Origin: Altererythrobacter sp.
Lineage (GTDB): Bacteria > Pseudomonadota > Alphaproteobacteria > Sphingomonadales > Sphingomonadaceae
Direction: 5' to 3'
DNA length: 64,000 bases
NCBI GenBank assembly: GCA_016793865.1
Contig: JAEULJ010000007.1
Location: forward strand, 186,001 to 250,000
How positions within the stretch are numbered: position 1 is the stretch's first letter; each line of letters opens with the position of its first letter. The notes below the pieces were generated by a model, which was not told the origin of the DNA, did not search any database, and worked only from the letters and a program-made list of their open reading frames with translations. Shown here in pieces: positions 38,210-46,954 of this stretch. The position numbers were made by a program, and so were the translations under genes.

Positions 38210-39337
38210 ATGAAGGCCACTATCGAACGCGCCACGCTGCTGCGCTGCCTTTCCCACGTGCAGTCCGTGGTGGAGCGGCGCAACACGATCCCGATCCTCT
38301 CCAACGTGCTGCTCGAAGCATCGGGTGACGGCGATCTGAGGGTCATGGCGACGGACCTCGATCTCCAGGTGGTGGAGCACATGGCCGCCGCATCGGTCGA
38401 TAGCCCGGGCGCGATCACGGTGTCGGCGCATCTGCTGTTCGATATCGCCCGCAAGCTGCCGGAAGGGAGCCAGGTCAGCCTGGAGACCGCCGACAACCGC
38501 ATGACGGTGAAGGCCGGGCGCAGCCGGTTCCAGCTTCCCACCCTCCCGCGCGACGACTTCCCGGTCATCGTGGAAGGGGAACTGCCCACGAGTTTCGAAC
38601 TGCCGGCGCGCACGCTTGCCGAACTGATCGACCGTACCCGCTTCGCCATCTCGACCGAAGAGACGCGCTACTACCTCAACGGCATCTTCCTGCACGTTTC
38701 GGACGAGGACAAGCCGGTGCTCAAGGCGGCGGCGACCGATGGCCACCGGCTTGCGCGCTTCACGCTTCCCCGCCCTGAGGGCGCGGCCGGGATGCCCGAT
38801 GTGATCGTGCCTCGAAAGGCCGTGGCCGAGCTTCGCAAGCTGCTGGAGGAAGCTCTCGACGGCAATGTCGAGATCGACCTGTCGGCCAGCAAGATCCGCT
38901 TCACGCTTGGCGGCGAGGGCGGTGTGGTCCTCACCAGCAAGCTGATCGACGGCACTTTCCCCGATTATTCGCGAGTTATTCCAACGGGTAACGACAAACT
39001 CCTCAGACTGGATCCGAGGAGTTTCTACCAGGGCGTGGACCGGGTCGCGACGATTGCCACCGAGAAGACCCGCGCGGTCAAGATGGGGCTCGACAAGGAC
39101 CGGGTGACGCTGACCGTCACCAGCCCCGACAACGGCACCGCGAGCGAGGAGCTGGCGGCGGATTACGGCTCCGATCCGCTCGAGATCGGGTTCAACGCCG
39201 GATACCTGAAGGATATTCTCGGCCAGATCGACAGCGACACGGTGGAGATGCATCTCGCGGATGCCGGTGCCCCCACGCTGATCCGCAAGGATGAAAACAG
39301 CCCGGCGCTCTACGTGCTGATGCCGATGCGGGTGTAG
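38210..39337 (+). CDS. dnaN: DNA polymerase III beta sliding clamp
   Basis: A 375-residue clamp subunit of three similar domains; family sequence MKATIERATLLRCLSHVQSVVERRNTIPIL, DGHRLAR, IPRKA-like VPRKAVAELRKLLEE, DYSRVIP and the C-terminal VLMPMRV end are visible. ATG 38210 is used; the open frame before it (11 codons) is not conserved. It is not beside dnaA here. Confidence 0.96.
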   Translation: MKATIERATLLRCLSHVQSVVERRNTIPILSNVLLEASGDGDLRVMATDLDLQVVEHMAAASVDSPGAITVSAHLLFDIARKLPEGSQVSLETADNRMTVKAGRSRFQLPTLPRDDFPVIVEGELPTSFELPARTLAELIDRTRFAISTEETRYYLNGIFLHVSDEDKPVLKAAATDGHRLARFTLPRPEGAAGMPDVIVPRKAVAELRKLLEEALDGNVEIDLSASKIRFTLGGEGGVVLTSKLIDGTFPDYSRVIPTGNDKLLRLDPRSFYQGVDRVATIATEKTRAVKMGLDKDRVTLTVTSPDNGTASEELAADYGSDPLEIGFNAGYLKDILGQIDSDTVEMHLADAGAPTLIRKDENSPALYVLMPMRV

Positions 39338-39648
39338 TCAAACCCGGCCATGGACCACTGACCGGGGTATTATTCAAAACTTCGTCAGCGCTGTTTCCTG
39401 CGTGCTTTCAACAGGATGGGCGGGAAATCGTGTCCCGCGGCGTAACCTTCCGCGTGCCGGGCCTCCGCCTTTGGGCGTGTGGTATCATCGGTCACGCGGC
39501 ATAGCGGTCCCGGCGCCGGGTTGCAAGCGGATATTCCCGATTTGTTCTCGTTTCTGGTGCCGCACAGAGGCTTCAGCAATTACTCCCGCGCACCAATTGC
39601 GCCGCCCCTTTTCATCGCCGCTCCGCCCGCTATAGGGGGCGGCCCTGC
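39338..39648 (+). other. Intergenic region between dnaN and tRNA-Gln
   Basis: About 310 bases of lower-GC DNA. Two open frames of 64 and 77 codons on opposite strands overlap each other and have no ribosome site or recognisable protein content. I see no RNA gene in it. Confidence 0.45.
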
Positions 39649-39723
39649 TGGGGCGTAGCCAAGCGGTAAGGCAGCGGTTTTTGGTACCGCCATGCGCAGG
39701 TTCGAATCCTGCCGCCCCAGCCA
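39649..39723 (+). tRNA. tRNA-Gln(TTG)
   Basis: A complete 75-base cloverleaf with encoded CCA: acceptor TGGGGCG with CGCCCCA, anticodon stem GCGGT/ACCGC around TTTTGGT, anticodon TTG, T arm GCAGGTTCGAATCCTGC. Discriminator G. Confidence 0.97.
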
Positions 39724-39749
39724 GTTTCTTCCATTCCTTCCATGCATAC

Positions 39750-39780
39750 GAAAACGGCGGCCCCTCGCGGGACCGCCGTT
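39750..39780 (-). terminator. Rho-independent terminator of the TonB receptor gene
   Basis: Stem AACGGCGG (39753-39760) with CCGCCGTT (39773-39780) and a partly paired inner loop, followed on the minus strand by TTTTCG. It lies 26 bases after the receptor stop. Confidence 0.75.
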
Positions 39781-39805
39781 CCGATATTCATGTCTCGCCT
39801 TCCGA

Positions 39806-42800
39806 TCAGAAGTTGTAGCTGACGCCGACCTTCAGGCGCCATACCGACGAGGATACGTTGACCCCGTTGTCGGTATCGAACGTCGTCAGGCCCGCCGCAT
39901 TGGGGTTGAGCGCGTTGGCGTTGCTGAAGATGTAGCGCCCCTGCGCGTCGACCCCGCTGACCTGCGCCAGGTCCTGCACCCCGAAGAAGTTGCGGCGATG
40001 GTTGATGTTGAGGCCATTATCCAGGAAATTCAGGAAGTTGTCCATCGTGACGAACAGCCTGATCCGGTCATCGCGACCGAAGAGGCGTCCCGGCCCGGGC
40101 AACTCCTGCGAGAACGAAAGGTCGAGATCGTTATACCAGTCGTTGGTGCAGGTGTTGCGGTCGATAGAGCGCCCAAGGTAACCCTTCGCACACTCCAGCT
40201 TGCCGAGGAAATCGACCAGCGTCGTCATCTGCGCCGCGGTGATAGTGGACAACGGCGAGACATTGGGATCGACCGCATTGAGACCGGTGGGGAGGTACAG
40301 CAGCGCCCCGTCGTTCGTGGTCAAACCGCCACTGGTCGGGTTGAACACGCCGTTGCCGGTGAAGGTGAGGCTGTAAGGACGGCCGGCACGGCCCACATAG
40401 GTGACACCGAAGCGGGTGCGGTAATCGCCGAAGAACTTCTCAGTGAAGCTCATGTTGACAGTGATATTGTGCCGGCTTTCGAAGAACCCGCGCGAAGCTG
40501 CGGGGTTCTGCCGGTCGAACGCCGCCGACTGGCCGTAGTTCGACGTGGCGGTCGAATTATACATGTTTCGCCGGTCGTTCGAATCGGTGAACGCATAGCC
40601 AGCCGAGAAGAACACGCTGCCGCCGGGGGTGAAGATGCCGCCGCCGAAATTCTTGGACAGCAGGAAGGATGCTACCTTGCTGTCATAGGAATCGGCATTG
40701 GTCAGCATGATCTCCGCGCCGCGGCTGGTGGTGAGGCACGCCGCAGTGAAGTTCGAATAGGTGGGAACCGGGCTCGCGCTGGTCAGCTTGGCCGTGCAGC
40801 CGGCATTGCTCGTATCGATGCCGCGATAGATGGGGCGGCCGTCGATCGTGTAGCCGTTCAGCCCCGCGAGCGGATAGACCGCTTGGGCCAGATCGACCAC
40901 GTTGTACGGGTTGCGATACTTGCTCCAGATGAAATCGGTGGTGATGTTCCAGCCGCTCAAGAACCCGCCGTTGGTCAGGTTCAGCTCTGTGGTGAGGCCG
41001 AAGTTGGCGCGCAACACGCTGGGCGTCTGGATATTCGGGTCGATCGATTGGGTGTTGCCGCGGAACTGCGCTGCCGCGGCGGAGGCGGCGGTGACGATGC
41101 ACTGCGGGATGCCGGTGAACTTGCCGCTGGCATCGGTCACCTTGATCTGGCCCGTCGCGCAGCCGGTTGCCTGCGTGTTGGCCAGCGCGATGTTGCCGCC
41201 GGTGTTCGAGAACGCATTGGAGAACCACACCAGCGGGTCGCCGCCCGAGAACACGCCCACGCCGCCATGCAGTTTCGTGCGGCTGAACACCGCGAAGTCC
41301 CCGAGGTCGTAGGTGAGGCCGAGACGCGGCATGACCAGCGGGTCAATCTTGCTGAATCCGTTGGCGTTGGAGAAGCCGTAGCGCGTGAAGAAATTTGGAT
41401 TGGCGGGCGGTGCGCCGCCATCGTACCAATCTGCTCGCACGCCCAGCACGACCTTCAGCCGGTCGGTGACCTGCCAGTCGTCCTGAGCATAGACCGAGTA
41501 GATGTTGCGCTTGAAGATCGCGGCGCCGTCATTGGCGTCGCCGGTGGGGCTGAAATTGCCGAAGGCGCCCTCGGTCTGCCCGCTGACTATATTTGCCGGG
41601 GTCGTGCTGGTCTGGTTGTTACCGAGACCGGGCGAGAGGAGCCCGTTGCGCAGGTCGGTGATGTTGCGGAACACCAACGTGCCAGTCGCGTCCTGGATGA
41701 ACACGTTGTAGAGATCCGCGAGGTTCGCTTCCGCGCCCAGCTTGAAGCTGTGGTTGCCCGCCTGGAGCTTGGCGACCGCGCGAAAATAGCTGATCTTGGT
41801 GCGCAGATCGTTGGCGGTGCGCGAACGGCCCGGTCCAACTTCCACCGCGCCGTCATTGCCGGTGGCATTGTCTATGCCAACGATGATGCGGGGGACCGGA
41901 TTGCCGAGCTGGGCTTCACCGCCACCAAACGGATCCTGGATATCCTGCACGGACGTGCGCGCATAGCGCAGCTCGGTCGAGAATGCGTCGGTCCAGTTGG
42001 AATACAGGCGACCGGAGTAATATTCCGAATCCGTTCCCGAGAGATAGAAGGTGTTCTGGCCCACGGCCTGCGGCGAGTTGCCGGTGAAAAGATCGTCGGC
42101 CTTGAGCGTGGTTTCCTTGAGGTTCTGGTAAGTCGCCTCCAACCGATGCCGGTCGTTTATCTGCAAGTCGGCGCGGACAAAATAGCGCTCGTTCTTGTAG
42201 GGACGGCTGGTCACGAGCGGACCGGAATCGATGCCATACTGCGAGCGCAGCACATCGGTGATCTCGTTGAACTGCGTCGCCGAAACGCCGTTCATCTCGT
42301 TGGCATAACCCGCGCCGCTCGGACCTTCGTCCTGCGAGAGACCTGATTCCTGCCGCTCGTAAGCGCCGAACACGAAGAGGCGGTCGGGAATGATGGCGCC
42401 GCCTAGGTTGACGCCCCAGCGCTTGTCGGGCTTGATTGGCTGGACGTTGATGAGCGTGCCGCGGTTGTCGAGCGTGTTCCCGCGCATCCCGGAGTCAGAG
42501 TATTCGAAGAACGCGCCGCCGCGAAGCTGGTTGCCGCCCGATTTGGTGACCACGTTGATGGCGCAGCCGGTGAACTGGCCGTACTCGACGTCGAAGGGGG
42601 CGAACTGAACCTGCGTCTCGCGGATCGCGTCATAGGGAATCGGCGTCGAGGAACGCGACGAGAAGCCGGTGTCGTTGAGGCCGAAGACGTCCCCTTGCGC
42701 GATGCCGTCGACAGTGAAGGCGTTACCACGGTCGTTGCCGCCGAGGCAGGAAATGCGATCCTGGCCCGAGCCTCCATCGTCGCGGTCGAGACTGACGCGC

Positions 42801-43288
42801 GGATCGATCCGGATGATGTCGCGCACGTCGCGGTTGAAGGTCGGCGCGTTCTCCAGCACTTCGGCGGTGAACGACTGGCCCGGCCCGACAGCGAGCTCGG
42901 TCAGGCGCACCCGCGAGCCGGTGACCACGATCTCGCCGCCGCCTTGGGCGAGCGTGAAGGTGAGGCTGGTGTTGCCCTGGAGCGTGATGCTGATGTCCGC
43001 GACGGTCTGGCCTTCGAAGCCCGAGGCCGAGGCGGCGACGCTGTAGGGGCCGCCAACGGTAAGGTTGGTGGCGTTGAAACCGCCTTCCGAGTTGGTGGTC
43101 AAGGTGCGGCTCGTGCCGGTGCGGGTGTCCGTCACAATTACGGTGGCGCCAGGCAGGGGGGTGCCGGTCTCATCGGTAACGCGCCCCTCGATGCCGGAGG
43201 TGATGGACTGCGCGATCACCGGAGCGGGGAGTGCGACAGCGGTCCCGATGGTGGCGACGCTCGCGGCGAGGAAGTACTTGAGTTTCAT
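39806..43288 (-). CDS. Oar-like TonB-dependent outer-membrane receptor
   Basis: A 1160-residue receptor: signal peptide ending in VIAQ, an N-terminal carboxypeptidase-regulatory-like beta-sandwich (GIEGRVTDETGTPLPGATVIVTD, about 32-110), the plug (GQSFTAEVLENAPTFNRDVRDII, CINVVTKSGGNQLRGGAFFEY) and a 22-strand barrel ending in the aromatic VWRLKVGVSYNF. Such large Oar-type receptors import or adhere to bulky substrates; the ligand is unknown. It stands alone, followed by a terminator; a 300-base gap with an inverted repeat precedes it. Confidence 0.9.
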   Translation of the reverse strand: MKLKYFLAASVATIGTAVALPAPVIAQSITSGIEGRVTDETGTPLPGATVIVTDTRTGTSRTLTTNSEGGFNATNLTVGGPYSVAASASGFEGQTVADISITLQGNTSLTFTLAQGGGEIVVTGSRVRLTELAVGPGQSFTAEVLENAPTFNRDVRDIIRIDPRVSLDRDDGGSGQDRISCLGGNDRGNAFTVDGIAQGDVFGLNDTGFSSRSSTPIPYDAIRETQVQFAPFDVEYGQFTGCAINVVTKSGGNQLRGGAFFEYSDSGMRGNTLDNRGTLINVQPIKPDKRWGVNLGGAIIPDRLFVFGAYERQESGLSQDEGPSGAGYANEMNGVSATQFNEITDVLRSQYGIDSGPLVTSRPYKNERYFVRADLQINDRHRLEATYQNLKETTLKADDLFTGNSPQAVGQNTFYLSGTDSEYYSGRLYSNWTDAFSTELRYARTSVQDIQDPFGGGEAQLGNPVPRIIVGIDNATGNDGAVEVGPGRSRTANDLRTKISYFRAVAKLQAGNHSFKLGAEANLADLYNVFIQDATGTLVFRNITDLRNGLLSPGLGNNQTSTTPANIVSGQTEGAFGNFSPTGDANDGAAIFKRNIYSVYAQDDWQVTDRLKVVLGVRADWYDGGAPPANPNFFTRYGFSNANGFSKIDPLVMPRLGLTYDLGDFAVFSRTKLHGGVGVFSGGDPLVWFSNAFSNTGGNIALANTQATGCATGQIKVTDASGKFTGIPQCIVTAASAAAAQFRGNTQSIDPNIQTPSVLRANFGLTTELNLTNGGFLSGWNITTDFIWSKYRNPYNVVDLAQAVYPLAGLNGYTIDGRPIYRGIDTSNAGCTAKLTSASPVPTYSNFTAACLTTSRGAEIMLTNADSYDSKVASFLLSKNFGGGIFTPGGSVFFSAGYAFTDSNDRRNMYNSTATSNYGQSAAFDRQNPAASRGFFESRHNITVNMSFTEKFFGDYRTRFGVTYVGRAGRPYSLTFTGNGVFNPTSGGLTTNDGALLYLPTGLNAVDPNVSPLSTITAAQMTTLVDFLGKLECAKGYLGRSIDRNTCTNDWYNDLDLSFSQELPGPGRLFGRDDRIRLFVTMDNFLNFLDNGLNINHRRNFFGVQDLAQVSGVDAQGRYIFSNANALNPNAAGLTTFDTDNGVNVSSSVWRLKVGVSYNF

Positions 43289-43595
43289 CGAATGCCCTCG
43301 TTCGATCAGTAGGTTATATCGTGGCCCCTGTGGCCGTGCGGCCCGAGTAGGGCTGGTGCGCGACGCTCAAGCGTCCGTTATGTGACAATTCGATTGCGGC
43401 CAAGCGGGGGTGATCCCGGTCAGATGGCGGGTCTACGCTAACGCCATAAAAAACAAGGAAAAAAGTCCTGTTGCACTGCGGCAACAGTTGAAAAGTTTCT
43501 TTTGAAAGGGATCTGGGGGTGGGTTTGAGCCCGGCGCTCCGCCCTAGCCTCACCGAAGAATAGGAACCACGGTGGGTCTCGCGATTCCCATCGTC
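43289..43595. other. Divergent intergenic region (TonB receptor / topoisomerase IB)
   Basis: About 300 bases of AT-richer DNA that must hold both promoters. It contains the 7-base inverted repeat described separately and runs of A and T; no gene is visible. Confidence 0.5.
43468..43487. promoter_or_regulatory. Inverted repeat, candidate operator
   Basis: Perfect arms CTGTTGC and GCAACAG around ACTGCG. The TGC-rich symmetry recalls PhaR-type boxes of alphaproteobacteria, but that is only a resemblance. Confidence 0.35.
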
Positions 43596-44606
43596 ATGAC
43601 CAAGCTCATCTTCGTGGACGACAGCTTGCCCGGGATCACACGTCGCAGATCGGGCAAGGGTTGGGCCTACTATGATCCGAAGGGCGATCGCATCGCCGAT
43701 GTCGCGGAGCGCAAGAGGCTTAACGCCATCGCGCTTCCTCCGGCCTATCGCGATGCGTGGTTCTGTACCGCATCCAACGGTCACATCCTTGCCACCGGGC
43801 ATGACGATCGCGGGCGCAAGCAATATCGCTATCATCCCGACTTCCGGGCGGCGCGGGAGGCGGAGAAGTTCGGGGCCTGCGCGGCGTTCGGCAATCTTCT
43901 GCCGCTGGTTCGCAAGCGCGTGGAGGACGATCTCGCCGGCATCGCGCTGACACGCGAGCGCATTGTGGCGAGCGTCGTGCGGCTGCTCGATCTTGGCATC
44001 ATCCGTGTGGGCAACGAGCAGTATTCGAAAGCCAATCGCAGCTACGGCGCCACCACCTTGAGACAGCGCCACGCGGAGGTAACCGGCAAGACGCTGAGGT
44101 TGCGTTTCCGCGCGAAGTCGGGCAGGCAGCGCGAGCTTGTGCTTTCCGATCGCCACCTGGCGCGTCTAGTGCGGAGGATGCAGGATCTGCCGGGACAGCA
44201 CCTGTTCCAGTATGTCGACGGCGATCAGGAATATCACCCGGTCACCTCTGGCGATGTGAACGATTACCTCGCCGAGACGATGGGAGAGCGCTTCACCGCC
44301 AAGAGCTTCCGCACCTGGCACGCGAGCGTGCTGGCCTTCGGCATTCTCGCCCACGGCGAGGGGCAGGTCGGCGTGAAGGCGCTGACCGACGAGGTGGCCG
44401 AGCATCTCGGAAATACCGCCGCGGTTACCCGCAAGAGCTACATCCACCCCGCCTTGTTCGATCTCACGCAGGATCAGGCGAAATGGCGCGCCGCGCTCCG
44501 CTTGCCACGGCGCGCGAAATGGCTGACTTCGGAGGAACGTGGCCTGATCGAATTGCTCGAGTCTGCCAGATCCGGCGGGACGGCGGGCAGCAGCATGACC
44601 ATTTGA
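43596..44606 (+). CDS. DNA topoisomerase IB (poxvirus-like)
   Basis: A 336-residue bacterial type IB topoisomerase that relaxes supercoils by a transient 3'-phosphotyrosine. The small N-terminal domain (WAYYDPKGDRIADVAERKRLNAIALPPAYRD) is followed by the catalytic domain with Arg in GIIRVGNEQY, the KTLRLRFRAKSG strand, Arg/His in SFRTWHAS and the nucleophile Tyr282 in TRKSYIHP. I chose ATG 43596. Occurs in scattered alphaproteobacteria; nadE follows after 38 bases. Confidence 0.9.
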   Translation: MTKLIFVDDSLPGITRRRSGKGWAYYDPKGDRIADVAERKRLNAIALPPAYRDAWFCTASNGHILATGHDDRGRKQYRYHPDFRAAREAEKFGACAAFGNLLPLVRKRVEDDLAGIALTRERIVASVVRLLDLGIIRVGNEQYSKANRSYGATTLRQRHAEVTGKTLRLRFRAKSGRQRELVLSDRHLARLVRRMQDLPGQHLFQYVDGDQEYHPVTSGDVNDYLAETMGERFTAKSFRTWHASVLAFGILAHGEGQVGVKALTDEVAEHLGNTAAVTRKSYIHPALFDLTQDQAKWRAALRLPRRAKWLTSEERGLIELLESARSGGTAGSSMTI

Positions 44607-44617
44607 AGGTTGCGCCA

Positions 44618-44636
44618 ATTATCCTTTTTAGATAAT
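44618..44636 (+). promoter_or_regulatory. AT-rich inverted repeat upstream of nadE
   Basis: ATTATC and GATAAT arms around CTTTTTA, ending 8 bases before the ATG. The right arm resembles a -10 box (TAGATAAT), so it could be both promoter and operator. Confidence 0.35.
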
Positions 44637-44644
44637 GGCGGAGG

Positions 44645-46954
44645 ATGCATCGCGCGGGCCAATTGTTGAGAGCGTGGCGGGCGAGCCACCGGCCACCCCT
44701 CTCCGTGGAGCAGTTCGCCGCCCGCTTCGGCTTCAAGACGCAGACCGTGTTCGGCTGGGAGAGCAAGGGCCGAATTCCGCGCGCGAAAGCGCAGCGGCGC
44801 CTGGCCGAACTCGGCATAGCGCAGGCGGGCGACTGGCTCACCCCTTCCAACGATGCAGGCTTCGCGGAACTGGCGACGCATCCCTTCCACGCCATGCATA
44901 CGCATGGCTTCTTCCGCCTGGCCACCGCAACCCCGCAGGTGCGAACCGCCGATGTCTCCGGCAATGCCGCCGGAATCCTTGCGCAAGCGCGCCGCGCGCA
45001 CGACCGCAACGTCGATCTGGTGCTGTTTCCCGAACTTTCGCTGTCATCCTACGCCATCGACGATCTCCATCTTCAGGGCGCTGTGCTCGATGCGGTCGAG
45101 CGGGAACTGGCGGGAATAGTCGCGGCCAGCGCGCAGCTCATCCCTGTGCTCGTGATCGGCGCGCCGCTGCGGCACGCGGGACGGCTCTACAACTGCGCCG
45201 CGGTGATCGCGGGCGGGCGGTTGCTGGGCGTGGTGCCCAAGAGCTATCTGCCGAACTATCGGGAGTATTACGAAAAGCGCTGGTTCGCGCGCGGGCAGGA
45301 CTGCCGCGCAGAGACCATCGCGGCGGGCGGCGCACTGGTGCCCTTCGGCACCGATTTGATCTTCTCCGCCGACAACCTGCCCGGCTTCGTGTTCGGGGTC
45401 GAAATCTGCGAGGACTTCTGGGCGCCCGAACCTCCGGGCATCAGGGCCGCGCTGGCCGGGGCGACCACGGTGCTCAACCTGTCGGCCAGCAATGTTACCA
45501 TCGGCAAGGCGGACGAGCGCCATCTGCTGTGCCGCGCGAGCTCCACGCGCGGGCTTTGCGCCTACGCCTATTCGGCCAGCGGTTATGGCGAGAGCACCAC
45601 GGATCTGTCGTGGGACGGTCAGAGCATGATCTACGAGCTCGGCGACCTCATGGCCGAGAGTACCCGCTTCGACCGCGAGCCCGAGCTGTGCGTGGCCGAT
45701 ATCGACACAAGGCGCATCCTGGGGGAGAGGCTGCGAAACGGAACCTTCTCCGACGGTGCGGCCGATGCGGGCCGCGGTTCGGCAGGCCTGGACGAAAGCT
45801 ATAGGCGGATCGCCTTCCGCCATGCTCATCATGGTGGCGATGTGGGGCTCGAGCGGCCGATCCGCCGTTTCCCCTTCGTCCCGAGCAGGCCGGAAAGGCT
45901 CGATGCCGATTGCTATGAGGCGTTCAACATCCAGGTGGACGCGCTTACCCGCCGGATCGAATCGACGGGTGCCAAATGCCTGACCATCGGCATCTCCGGT
46001 GGGCTCGACAGCACCCATGCGCTGATCGTGGCGGCGCGGGCGATGGACGGGCTGGGCCGCGCACGCAGCGACATCCGTGGCTACACCTTGCCGGGCTTCG
46101 CCACCTCCGAGGGAACCCGGTCCAACGCCTGGCGGCTGATGAAGGCATTCGACATCACCGCGGAGGAGATCGACATCCGCCCTGTCGCGGAGCGGATGCT
46201 GGAGGATATCGGCCATCCCGTGGCGCGCGGTGAGCAGGTTTTCGACACAACGTTCGAGAACGTACAGGCCGGGCTCAGGACCGACTATCTGTTTCGCCTG
46301 GCGGGCCAGCATGGCGGATTCGTGCTGGGGACGGGCGATCTCAGCGAGCTCGCACTGGGCTGGTGCACCTATGGCGTTGGCGACCAGATGAGCCATTATG
46401 CCGTCAACGCCGGCGTGCCCAAGACGCTGATCCAGTACCTCATCCGCTGGGCCATCCGCTCCGGCCAGTTCGATGCCGATGCGAATGCGGTGCTGGAGGA
46501 TATCGTGGGGACCGAGATCAGCCCGGAACTGGTGCCCGCCGGCAGCGATGGTGCGATCCAGTCCACCGAGGCGATCATCGGGCCCTACGAACTCAACGAT
46601 TTCTTCCTGCACCACATCATCCGCTGGGGGCAGAAGCCCAGCCATGTGGCGTTCCTGTGCTGGCACGCCTGGCGCGACGCGCGCGGCGGCGCATGGCCGG
46701 CAGGCTTTCCCGACGAAGCGAAGCGCCAGTACGATCTTCCCACCATCGCGCACTGGCTGGAGAACTTCCTGCGGCGCTTCTTCGGCTCCAGCCAGTTCAA
46801 GCGCAGCGCGCTACCCAATGGGCCCAAGGTAAGCGCCGGCGGAGCGTTGAGCCCGCGCGGCGACTGGCGCGCGCCGAGCGATGCGGTGGCCGACGTGTGG
46901 CTGGCGGAGCTGGCCGAAAACCTGCCGCCCGGCGCCCGGCGGTCTAAACCGTGA
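44645..46954 (+). CDS. nadE: Glutamine-dependent NAD synthetase with fused N-terminal helix-turn-helix
   Basis: A 769-residue protein. Residues 85-769 match the two-domain NadE of Mycobacterium: nitrilase-type glutaminase with E130 (FPELSLSSY), K199 (VVPKSYLPNYREYYEKRWF) and C255 (EICEDFW), then the NAD synthetase domain with the PP-loop SGGLDST at 451-457 and the terminal KRSALPNGPKVS. It converts deamido-NAD to NAD using glutamine ammonia. The first 60 or so residues are extra and look like an XRE-type helix-turn-helix (WRASHRPPLSVEQFAARFGF, TVFGWESKGRIPRAKAQRRL). No ribosome site precedes M84, so the fusion seems genuine. Confidence 0.88.
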   Translation: MHRAGQLLRAWRASHRPPLSVEQFAARFGFKTQTVFGWESKGRIPRAKAQRRLAELGIAQAGDWLTPSNDAGFAELATHPFHAMHTHGFFRLATATPQVRTADVSGNAAGILAQARRAHDRNVDLVLFPELSLSSYAIDDLHLQGAVLDAVERELAGIVAASAQLIPVLVIGAPLRHAGRLYNCAAVIAGGRLLGVVPKSYLPNYREYYEKRWFARGQDCRAETIAAGGALVPFGTDLIFSADNLPGFVFGVEICEDFWAPEPPGIRAALAGATTVLNLSASNVTIGKADERHLLCRASSTRGLCAYAYSASGYGESTTDLSWDGQSMIYELGDLMAESTRFDREPELCVADIDTRRILGERLRNGTFSDGAADAGRGSAGLDESYRRIAFRHAHHGGDVGLERPIRRFPFVPSRPERLDADCYEAFNIQVDALTRRIESTGAKCLTIGISGGLDSTHALIVAARAMDGLGRARSDIRGYTLPGFATSEGTRSNAWRLMKAFDITAEEIDIRPVAERMLEDIGHPVARGEQVFDTTFENVQAGLRTDYLFRLAGQHGGFVLGTGDLSELALGWCTYGVGDQMSHYAVNAGVPKTLIQYLIRWAIRSGQFDADANAVLEDIVGTEISPELVPAGSDGAIQSTEAIIGPYELNDFFLHHIIRWGQKPSHVAFLCWHAWRDARGGAWPAGFPDEAKRQYDLPTIAHWLENFLRRFFGSSQFKRSALPNGPKVSAGGALSPRGDWRAPSDAVADVWLAELAENLPPGARRSKP

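Noticed and set aside
39385..39635. Overlapping 64- and 77-codon frames after dnaN
   Set aside because: No ribosome site and no coding-like composition.
39692..42346. 884-codon open frame opposite the TonB receptor
   Set aside because: Antisense to a clear receptor gene and starts inside tRNA-Gln; not protein-like.
44635..45804. 389-codon frame starting 10 bases before nadE in another phase
   Set aside because: Arg-rich shadow of nadE; its ATG only overlaps the promoter region.
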